Source: an uncultured Muribaculum sp.
GTDB taxonomy: Bacteria; Bacteroidota; Bacteroidia; Bacteroidales; Muribaculaceae
Length of the DNA: 64,000 bases
Reading direction: 5' to 3'
Assembly (NCBI RefSeq): GCF_910583865.1
Contig: NZ_CAJTYX010000004.1
Span: 1-64,000, forward strand
The translations under genes and the position numbers were made by a program. Below are positions 20,132 to 27,903 of the stretch, in pieces. The stretch's first letter is position 1. Every line of letters begins with the position of its first letter. The notes beneath the pieces were generated by a model. It had not been told where the DNA came from, did not search any database, and saw nothing but the letters and a program-made list of their open reading frames with translations.

Positions 20132-20163
20132 CAAAGGTATTTATAAAAAATCATTAAAACAAA
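20132..20163 (-). promoter_or_regulatory. Promoter of the GH43-like lipoprotein gene
   Basis: On the minus strand TTTG (20163-20160) is followed after 20 bp by TACCTTTG (20139-20132), a full match to the Bacteroidetes consensus. Its start site is predicted about 36 bp before the chosen start codon. Confidence 0.75.
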
Positions 20164-20240
20164 TCTTTATGTCATGCAATTTGGCGATATGATGATACAT
20201 GTAAAATATCGGCTTTGAAGATGCCACATACTGTGCATGA

Positions 20241-20335
20241 GGTGTAAAACGCTGTTCAAATACACCGTATGACCAAATTTTAATTGTATTTGAACAGCGT
20301 TTTATACCGTTTCCTATAAATTGTCGGTTAATTTG
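20241..20335 (+). promoter_or_regulatory. Long palindrome and promoter of the second DUF4965-type gene
   Basis: Arms at 20241-20264 and 20285-20308 are reverse complements over 24 bp with one mismatch, around a 20-bp centre. Each arm contains the box CTGTTCAA or TTGAACAG. The right-hand TTGAACAG (20290-20297) is 30 bp before a -7-like TTAATTTG (20328-20335), the same spacing as at 9929 and 10011. The rest of the 340-bp gap (20090-20429) holds the lipoprotein promoter and an 85-nt leader. Confidence 0.7.
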
Positions 20336-20429
20336 CGTTAAAGATGAGAGCCATCCTCCGGGTGGCTGTCTTAACCTTAATTATTAGAAATTCGAATCTA
20401 AAAGCCATCATTATTAATCAACAGTGCAA

Positions 20430-22955
20430 ATGAAAAAATTGATGACATACGTCTGGTGTGCATGTGCGGCTTTATCTGCCGGGGCACAAAACGCCGGAGT
20501 ATTTCAACCTTATCAGGAAACCGATCTTCGTCTGCCTTCCGTTCCCTTGGTCGTGTCTGATCCATATTTCTCTATCTGGTCACCATACGATCAGCTGACT
20601 GACGGCTCTACCCGCCATTGGACCGGGGCAGAGAAGCCGATGCAGGGTCTGCTGCGTGTCGACGGCACTACCTACAGATTCTTGGGTGAGCCTTTGTCCG
20701 TTCTAAAGACTATCGCTCCTATGGCGGATGAAGCCGAATGGAAAGCGGCATTCACCCGCGACAAGCAGAAATCCGGTTGGGAAAAAAACGATTTCGACGA
20801 TTCAAAGTGGGAGACTGCGACAGGAGCTTTCGGTTCGCCGGGTCTTAATTTTGTCAGGACTCCGTGGAGCGCTGAAAACAGTGATATATATGTGCGCCGC
20901 ACCATAGAACTTTCGCCCGAGGATCTCGACGAGGAGTTGCTCTTCAAATATTCTCATGACGATGTCTATGAGATGTATGTCAACGGCGTGCTCATCGCCA
21001 AGACCGGCGAGACGTGGCGCAACGATGTGGAAATCCCCGTGACACCCTCCATCAGAAAGCATTTCCGCGCAGGTAAGAACGTGATTGCCGCACATTGCCA
21101 CAACACTACCGGCGGAGCGTTTACCGATTTCGGCCTTTACCGCAAGAAGATGGGTCTTGACAAGGATGTCAAGGTTGCCGTACAGAAAGATATCGATGTC
21201 ATGGCGACATCGACATATTATACATTTGAGTGTGGTCCTGTTGAGCTTGATCTTGTGTTCACCGCTCCGATGATCATCGACAACTACGATCTGCTCTCAT
21301 CTCCGATCAACTATATCTCTTATCAGGTGCGCTCTACCGACGGCAAAGCACATGATGTGCAGATGATGCTCACAGCGTCGCCGCGTATTGCCCAGAACCG
21401 CGACTTCCAGCATACCCGCACTTCGATCGAGGAGCACAACGGTGTCAGGTATGCCAAGACAGGCACGATCGAGCAGCCGATCCTCGCCAAGAGCGGTGAC
21501 CATATCTGCATCGACTGGGGCTATCTCTACCTTCCCGCTATCAACGGAGAGATCGCCATCGGCTCGGACGACATGATCAAGAAGGCATTTATTTCGTCGG
21601 GCAGCGTGCCCGCCTCGGAAGGTGCTCCCGAGATTGTCGCCACAAGCGCTTCCGAAGCCCCCATGCTTGCCTACGTTCACGATTTCGGTTCGACCAAGCA
21701 GGCTGCAAGCTATACCCTTATCGGCTACGATGAGATAAAGGACATCGAATACATGTTTAAACAGTACAAGGCATATTGGGCGCATAACGGTGAAGTCACC
21801 ATTTTCGATATGTTTGACAACCTCGCCGGCTCCTACGGCACTGTGATGAACCGTTGCCGCGCTACCGACAAGATGATCTACGATGACGCTGCTGAAGTCG
21901 GCGGTAAGAAATATGCCGAGCTTCTCTCCGGTTCATACCGTCACATGCTCGCCGCCCACAAGCTCTTCAATGACGACGAGGGCAACCTCCTATACTTCTC
22001 CAAGGAGAACGACTCAAACGGTTGCGTCAACACCGTCGACCTTACTTATCCCGAAGCACCCATCTTCCTCATCTATAACCCCGAGCTTCAGAAGGCTATG
22101 ATGACCTCCATCCTTGACTACAGCAAGTCGGGCCGCTGGACCAAACCATTTGCCGCTCACGACCTCGGGCAGTATCCCCTCGCCAACGGCCAGGTGTATG
22201 GTGGTGACATGCCTCTCGAAGAGGCCGGCAACATGCTTACCCTCATCGCCATGTGCTGCAAGCTTGACGGCAACACCGCTTATGCCGAACCCTACTGGGA
22301 TATCCTCCGCACATGGGCTGACTATCTATCTGAAAACGGTCAGGATCCCGAAAACCAGCTATGTACCGATGACTTCGCCGGCCATTGGGCACACAATGCC
22401 AACCTTGCCGTCAAGGCCATTATGGGTGTCGCCGGATTTGGCGAGCTTGCCGCCCTCAGAGGCGACACCGATGATGCCGCCAAGTACAACGGACGCGCCA
22501 AGGAGATGGCTGCCAAATGGCTTGCCGATGCCCGCGAAGGCTCTAAAGGCGACACCCACTACCGCCTCGCATTCGACCGTCCCGACACTTGGAGCCAGAA
22601 GTACAATATGGTATGGGATGTACTTTGGAACACCGGTATCTTCCCTGCCGAGGCAATCAACACCGAGATCAACTACTATCTGAAGAAACAGAACAAGTAT
22701 GGTCTCCCTCTCGACTCACGCAAGGATTATACGAAGAGCGACTGGATCATGTGGACCGCCGCCATGTCGCCCGATACCGCTACCCTCGTCAAGTTCATCG
22801 ACCCGCTCTACCGCTATGTCGACGAAACCCCCACGCGTGTTGCGATCAGCGACTGGTACGACACCAAGACAGGCGAGAAAACAGGCTTTATGGCCCGCTC
22901 CGTGATTGGCGGCCATTGGATGCCTCTGTTTGCCCACAAACTGAAAAAGCAATAA
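20430..22955 (+). CDS. Glutaminase-A-like secreted protein (DUF4964/DUF5127/DUF4965/DUF1793)
   Basis: An 841-residue exported protein starting at the ATG at 20430 (signal peptide MKKLMTYVWCACAALSAGAQ); a GTG two codons earlier is less likely. It matches the first half of the 1503-residue fusion along its whole length. Shared stretches include DLRLPSVP, CHNTTGGAFTDFGLY, ECGPVELDLVFTAP, DWGYLYLPA, SKENDSNGCVNTVDLTYP, AAHDLGQYPLANGQVYGG and DSRKDYTKSDWIMWTAAM. The C-terminal half is an alpha/alpha-barrel-like helical domain such as those in glycoside hydrolases. An inserted beta-sandwich (about 120-235) resembles a GH2 sugar-binding domain. The glutaminase label comes from one fungal homologue; in gut Bacteroidales loci a carbohydrate role is as likely. 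It lacks the C-terminal tail and is transcribed alone from the palindrome promoter. Confidence 0.82.
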   Translation: MKKLMTYVWCACAALSAGAQNAGVFQPYQETDLRLPSVPLVVSDPYFSIWSPYDQLTDGSTRHWTGAEKPMQGLLRVDGTTYRFLGEPLSVLKTIAPMADEAEWKAAFTRDKQKSGWEKNDFDDSKWETATGAFGSPGLNFVRTPWSAENSDIYVRRTIELSPEDLDEELLFKYSHDDVYEMYVNGVLIAKTGETWRNDVEIPVTPSIRKHFRAGKNVIAAHCHNTTGGAFTDFGLYRKKMGLDKDVKVAVQKDIDVMATSTYYTFECGPVELDLVFTAPMIIDNYDLLSSPINYISYQVRSTDGKAHDVQMMLTASPRIAQNRDFQHTRTSIEEHNGVRYAKTGTIEQPILAKSGDHICIDWGYLYLPAINGEIAIGSDDMIKKAFISSGSVPASEGAPEIVATSASEAPMLAYVHDFGSTKQAASYTLIGYDEIKDIEYMFKQYKAYWAHNGEVTIFDMFDNLAGSYGTVMNRCRATDKMIYDDAAEVGGKKYAELLSGSYRHMLAAHKLFNDDEGNLLYFSKENDSNGCVNTVDLTYPEAPIFLIYNPELQKAMMTSILDYSKSGRWTKPFAAHDLGQYPLANGQVYGGDMPLEEAGNMLTLIAMCCKLDGNTAYAEPYWDILRTWADYLSENGQDPENQLCTDDFAGHWAHNANLAVKAIMGVAGFGELAALRGDTDDAAKYNGRAKEMAAKWLADAREGSKGDTHYRLAFDRPDTWSQKYNMVWDVLWNTGIFPAEAINTEINYYLKKQNKYGLPLDSRKDYTKSDWIMWTAAMSPDTATLVKFIDPLYRYVDETPTRVAISDWYDTKTGEKTGFMARSVIGGHWMPLFAHKLKKQ

Positions 22956-23041
22956 CACACACAGTAGGTTGAAAAAGGTGATAACAGGTTCATTTCCCTC
23001 TATATTTTAGGTATTTTTTGAAGTAAAGAAGATTGTTTGAT

Positions 23042-23106
23042 CCGTACGTTAGTTTTCAGGGTCCGATCCCGGCTATGTGATGGGATTCTGAAAACATACG
23101 GTACGG
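23042..23106. promoter_or_regulatory. Inverted repeat upstream of the SusCD operon
   Basis: The arms CCGTACGTTAGTTTTCAG (23042-23059) and CTGAAAACATACGGTACGG (23088-23106) are near-perfect reverse complements with a one-base offset near the outer end, around 28 bp. The right arm ends 45 bp before the first start codon of the operon. It may be an operator or an untranslated-leader stem. No clear -7 element is seen. Confidence 0.55.
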
Positions 23107-23151
23107 TTGCTTTAGAGAACCGAAACCAATAACCATAAGAATAAATTTATC

Positions 23152-24729
23152 ATGAAATTTAGTACACTAAAGCACAAGTTCGGTATTCTCCTTTGCGGGA
23201 CATGCCTTACTATGTCCATGGGACTGATGGTGAGCTGTGATGATGATGATACCGCGCAGGCGGTTGTTGTCACTGCCGACCCGTTCGACCCCTCGAAGCC
23301 GGTATTGATAACAGGCTTTACTCCTGAAAATGGAGGCTATCAGGACCAGATTATCATTAAAGGAAGCAATTTCGGCAATGACAAGACCATGGTCGACCTC
23401 AGGATCGGTGGAAAGAAAGCCGTCATTGTCAACGTGCTTTCCGACAAGTTGTATGCCTATGTGCCCTCCGGGGCATTTACCGGCGAGGTTGAACTTACGA
23501 TCACAGACGCCAACGGCAACACCCATTATGTGAAGGCCGACAAGATTTTTAAGTACGACCCCAAGACTGTTGTGGGTTCGCTTTGCGGGTACCGCAATGA
23601 AAACGACGACCAAGGTGAAGTCTGGGGGTCGTTTGATATCTGCTGTGGATTCCGTGATGCCGGGTGTATGGCTTTCGACCCCTTGTATCCCGAGCGTCTA
23701 TATATAGCTTATGACCGTGGCGAGGGCTTTGTAGCAGAGCTTGATCTCGATAAGCGTGAATACACACGTATCATGTCCGCAAACAAGTTCCAGAACCAGC
23801 GTCTGCGCAACATCGCGTTCTCCAAGGACAATAAATACATGCTTGTCTCGACCGACCGCGCTGATCATGAACTACATTCTACAAGCGTCTGGATTGTGAC
23901 CAGAAATGCCGACGGCACATTCAGCGACCGCTCAAGCATCCAGCCTCTGGTGGCTTACAAGCAGTGCAACGGTGTGGCTGTCCATCCCGTCAACGGCGAG
24001 GTGTACTTCAACAGCTATGAGAACGGCCAGCTTTTCCGCATGGAACTTCAGGACTATTTCGATGCCATCAACGGTATCACACTTGATCCCGACGGTGAGC
24101 CGGTAAAATGGACCGGTTATAAGGAAGATGGTGCTTTCAAGGAGCTTTTCAGAATCATGGACCCTTCCTATGAGTTCCAGATCACCATCCACCCCACGGG
24201 CGACTATGCCTACATCACCGTGATAAACCGCAACTACATCCTGCGCACCGACTACGATTGGGATAAAGAGGAGTTTACCACTCCCTACGTGATTGCCGGC
24301 TACAATGAAGGTGGTAGCGGCTCATATGCCGACGGGGTAGGTACAAGCGCCCGTTTTGCCCATCCTTATCAGGGCGTTTTCGTCAAGAATCCGGACTATG
24401 TCGGTAAGAGGGCTGACGAGTACGACTATTATCTTGCCGACCGCTTGAATTTCTGTGTCCGTTACATCACCCCCGACGGACTTGTACGTACATATGCCGG
24501 ACGTTCTACATCATCCAACGGCAACATCTGGGGTACTGAGGATGGCGACCTCCGTCAGGCTGCCCGATTCCGCGATGTTTCAGGTATCGCCTACGACGAG
24601 GCCGACGACAGATTCTACGTGCTCGACGATGTCAACCACCGTATCCGTACTATCGGAAAGGAAGATGCCGGCTCAAATACCGGTACCGATAAGCCTTCGC
24701 CCGATCCGGAACCCGAGTCCGGCAATTAA
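23152..24729 (+). CDS. Surface lipoprotein with IPT/TIG domain and NHL-type propeller
   Basis: A 525-residue lipoprotein (signal ending MGLMVSC, then DDDD, an acidic stretch after the Cys that fits surface export). Residues about 45-125 are an IPT/TIG immunoglobulin-like domain (VLITGFTPENGGYQDQIIIKGSNFG). The rest reads as a beta-propeller with NHL-type ends (GVGTSARFAHPYQGVFV, ARFRDVSGIAYDEADDRFYVLDD). It is first in the operon, 33 bp before SusC. Proteins of this type usually act as surface glycan-binding or accessory proteins of SusCD systems. No catalytic motif is evident; the ligand is presumably the same glycan the downstream enzymes cut. Confidence 0.8.
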   Translation: MKFSTLKHKFGILLCGTCLTMSMGLMVSCDDDDTAQAVVVTADPFDPSKPVLITGFTPENGGYQDQIIIKGSNFGNDKTMVDLRIGGKKAVIVNVLSDKLYAYVPSGAFTGEVELTITDANGNTHYVKADKIFKYDPKTVVGSLCGYRNENDDQGEVWGSFDICCGFRDAGCMAFDPLYPERLYIAYDRGEGFVAELDLDKREYTRIMSANKFQNQRLRNIAFSKDNKYMLVSTDRADHELHSTSVWIVTRNADGTFSDRSSIQPLVAYKQCNGVAVHPVNGEVYFNSYENGQLFRMELQDYFDAINGITLDPDGEPVKWTGYKEDGAFKELFRIMDPSYEFQITIHPTGDYAYITVINRNYILRTDYDWDKEEFTTPYVIAGYNEGGSGSYADGVGTSARFAHPYQGVFVKNPDYVGKRADEYDYYLADRLNFCVRYITPDGLVRTYAGRSTSSNGNIWGTEDGDLRQAARFRDVSGIAYDEADDRFYVLDDVNHRIRTIGKEDAGSNTGTDKPSPDPEPESGN

Positions 24730-24762
24730 TCACCAGGTCCTTAATCTAACAACAAATATAGT

Positions 24763-27700
24763 ATGAATCAACGTATAGCAACTCTGTTGATGGGGTTGAC
24801 ACTATCGTCATCGCTCGCAATGGCTAAAGTCTACACCGGTACGGTCTACGCTACCGGCGAAGAAGAGCCGCTTATAGGGGCAACCGTGATGGTCAAAGGT
24901 ACCCGGATCGGTACTACAAGTGATATCGACGGCAATTTCTCAATCGATGTCAATGGCAACAACAAGCTCCTTGTAATATCATACGTCGGTATGAAACCGC
25001 TTGAGGTGGCTGTGCGCACCCTCAAGGATGAAGGCAACATCATCTATCTCGAATCAAGCTCCAACAATCTTGAAGAGGTGGTCGTGACAGGTATGGGTGC
25101 CCGAAAGAAAATCACCGTGACCGGTGCTGTTACAAACGTCAATATGGAGGATGTGAAGCATTTCAGCACTTCCAACCTCTCCAATGCGCTCGCCGGTAAC
25201 GTGGCCGGTGTGATGGCGATGCAGACCTCCGGCCAGCCCGGTAAGAACAAGTCCGAATTCTGGATCCGTGGTATCTCTACCTTCGGTGCCGGAAAATCGG
25301 CATATATCCTCGTCGACGGTTTCGAACGTGACAACATCGACGACCTCAACATCGAGGATATCGCCACATTCACCGTGCTCAAGGACGCATCCGCTACCGC
25401 GATCTACGGTTCGAAAGGTGCCAACGGTGTAGTGCTCATCACCACCAAGCGCGGTCAGGAAGGCAAAATGAAAGTCAATGTCAAGCTCGAGACTTCCTAC
25501 AACACGCGTACAAAAACACCCGAGTTTGTCGACGGTCTGACTTATGCGCGTCTGCTCAACGAGGCAAACATCACCCGCAGCAAGGGTGAGTACTTCAACC
25601 CCACCGAGCTTGAGCTTTTCAGCAACGGTCTTGATCCAGACCTCTATCCCAATGTCAATTGGAAAGACCTCGTGATGAAGGACGGTGCGATGAGCTATCG
25701 TGTCAACGCCAACATCAGCGGCGGCGGTTCTCTTGCCCGCTACTACGCATCTGTCTCGTATGTCACCGATGAGGGTATGTACAAGACAGACAAGGCACTG
25801 CGCGACAAGTACAACACCAATGCCAACTACCATCGCTATAACTATCGTCTGAATCTTGATATCAACATGACAAAGACGACCCTGTTGCGTCTCGGTACCG
25901 CAGGCGACCTCTCGATGCGTAACTCTCCCGGTATGGGCGACGATGATACCTGGAAGTCGCTGTTCGGCTACAATGCCATCCTCACTCCTATCATGTATAG
26001 CAACGGGTATGTGCCGATGATCAACATGGGCCGTGCCGACGACCGTACCAATCCGTGGGTAATGACTACCCAGACAGGTTATAAGCAGAACTGGGATAAC
26101 AATATCCAGAACAGCGTCTCGCTTGAGCAGGATCTGGGATTCATCACCGAAGGTCTTAAGTTTATCGGCCGTTTCGGTTATGACACCTACAACCAGAACC
26201 ATATCAACCATATCCAGAAGCCCGACCGCTGGTATGCCAACGGACGCGACAAGGATACCGGTGAGATCATCTATGACAAGATCATGGACAGAGAGCCTAT
26301 GACCCAGACAGCGGGCAGCGACGGTTCGCGCCGCACATTCCTCGACCTGCTCCTTACCTACGACCGCGGGTTCGGCCCCCACAATGTCACTGCCAACTTC
26401 AAATATACCTACGACAGCGACATACATACGCAGAACATCGACAATGATCCCCGAAGCAGTGTGTCAAAGAAGAATATGGCTATCGCAGGCCAGCTCTCAT
26501 ACCGCTATAAATCGCGCTATTTCGCCGATATCAACTTCGGTTACAACGGCTCGGAGAACTTTGCCGACGGTCATCGTTTCGGTTTCTTCCCTGCCGGATC
26601 GGTAGCATGGAATATCGCCGGAGAGGATTTCATGGAGTCTGCGGCCGACTGGCTCGACATGTTCAAGATCCGTTTCTCCTACGGCAAGGTGGGTAACGAC
26701 AAGATGAATATTGACAATAATGAAATCCGTTTCCCGTATCTCTATGATATAGGTTTCACCGACAATATCTGGAACTTCGGTACGGATAAGACTCCTACGC
26801 GTCCGGAATATGTAAAAGGTGTACACTATGCTTCGCTCGCTTCAAGGAATGTGACCTGGGAGGTGGCTACAAAGAAGGACCTCGGTGTCGACATCAACCT
26901 GTTCCACAACCGCTTCTCGCTGACTGTCGATTACTTCCACGAAAAGCGTACCGGTATCTACATGAAGCGCTCCTTCCTCCCCGCTATTCTCGGGCTCGCC
27001 CATTATCAGCCGTTTGCCAATGTGGGTGCTGTGAAGTCGGAGGGTGTCGACGGTTTCTTCCGCTATGAGGACCGCTTCGGCGACGTCACTCTTACCGTAC
27101 GCGGTAACCTGACTTACAGCCGCAACACTATCCTCAACTACGACGTCGAAAACAATATATACCCCTACCAGTATCAGACGGGACACCGTGTAGATCAGGT
27201 GAGAGGTCTCGTAGCCCTCGGCCTGTTCAAGGATTATGACGATATCCGCAATTCGCCCAAGCAGATGTTTGGCGACGTTCAGCCCGGCGATATCAAGTAT
27301 AAGGATGTCAACGGCGACGGCATTGTTAATGACGATGACCGCGTGGCTATTGGCGCCACACGCCGCCCCAATCTTATCTACGGTCTCGGTTTCTCGGTGC
27401 AGTGGCGTGGATTTGATCTCAACGCACATTTCCAGGGTGCGGGCAAGTCGAGCGTGATGCTCAACGGCAAGACCGTATGGGCGTTCAGTCAGGACCGTTA
27501 CGGCCAGATCCTGTCAGACCTCGTCGATGACCGTTATGTCGACCGCGAGACTGCCGATAAGCTCGGGATTCCAGCCAACGAGAACCCCAATGCTTCATAT
27601 CCGCGTCTGGTGCTCTGCCCGACAGGAACTTCCCACAACAATTATCGCGAATCATCATATTGGCTTCGCGACATGAGTTATGTCCGCCTGAAAAATTTCG

Positions 27701-27891
27701 AGATCGGCTACAGCCTTCCCAAGACATTCATCGGCAAGCTCCATATGTCAGATGCCCGTATCTTCATGCAAGGCACAAACCTCCTCACTTTCTCAAGCTT
27801 CAAGCTCTGGGATCCCGAAATGGGTATCGGCGACGGTGAGGCATACCCTCTTTCGAAGGCTATCACATTGGGTCTGCAAATCAATATGTAA
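24763..27891 (+). CDS. SusC/RagA-type TonB-dependent outer-membrane transporter
   Basis: A 1042-residue SusC-like transporter that imports oligosaccharides across the outer membrane using TonB energy. After the signal peptide there is a carboxypeptidase-like beta-sandwich (GTVYATGEEEPLIGATVMVKG, DGNFSID), then the TonB box region and plug (NNLEEVVVTGMG, IRGISTFGAGKSAYILVDG, VLKDASATAIYGSKGANGV). The beta-barrel follows and ends ITLGLQINM. The SusD gene starts 12 bp downstream. Length and motifs are typical of the family; the ligand is inferred from the operon only. Confidence 0.96.
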   Translation: MNQRIATLLMGLTLSSSLAMAKVYTGTVYATGEEEPLIGATVMVKGTRIGTTSDIDGNFSIDVNGNNKLLVISYVGMKPLEVAVRTLKDEGNIIYLESSSNNLEEVVVTGMGARKKITVTGAVTNVNMEDVKHFSTSNLSNALAGNVAGVMAMQTSGQPGKNKSEFWIRGISTFGAGKSAYILVDGFERDNIDDLNIEDIATFTVLKDASATAIYGSKGANGVVLITTKRGQEGKMKVNVKLETSYNTRTKTPEFVDGLTYARLLNEANITRSKGEYFNPTELELFSNGLDPDLYPNVNWKDLVMKDGAMSYRVNANISGGGSLARYYASVSYVTDEGMYKTDKALRDKYNTNANYHRYNYRLNLDINMTKTTLLRLGTAGDLSMRNSPGMGDDDTWKSLFGYNAILTPIMYSNGYVPMINMGRADDRTNPWVMTTQTGYKQNWDNNIQNSVSLEQDLGFITEGLKFIGRFGYDTYNQNHINHIQKPDRWYANGRDKDTGEIIYDKIMDREPMTQTAGSDGSRRTFLDLLLTYDRGFGPHNVTANFKYTYDSDIHTQNIDNDPRSSVSKKNMAIAGQLSYRYKSRYFADINFGYNGSENFADGHRFGFFPAGSVAWNIAGEDFMESAADWLDMFKIRFSYGKVGNDKMNIDNNEIRFPYLYDIGFTDNIWNFGTDKTPTRPEYVKGVHYASLASRNVTWEVATKKDLGVDINLFHNRFSLTVDYFHEKRTGIYMKRSFLPAILGLAHYQPFANVGAVKSEGVDGFFRYEDRFGDVTLTVRGNLTYSRNTILNYDVENNIYPYQYQTGHRVDQVRGLVALGLFKDYDDIRNSPKQMFGDVQPGDIKYKDVNGDGIVNDDDRVAIGATRRPNLIYGLGFSVQWRGFDLNAHFQGAGKSSVMLNGKTVWAFSQDRYGQILSDLVDDRYVDRETADKLGIPANENPNASYPRLVLCPTGTSHNNYRESSYWLRDMSYVRLKNFEIGYSLPKTFIGKLHMSDARIFMQGTNLLTFSSFKLWDPEMGIGDGEAYPLSKAITLGLQINM

Positions 27892-27903
27892 TCTGAATAC
27901 AAC

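Noticed and set aside
25054..26427. 457-codon open frame on the minus strand inside susC
   Set aside because: It is antisense to a certain SusC gene, has no signal, domain or promoter, and its open state follows from codon use of the real gene.
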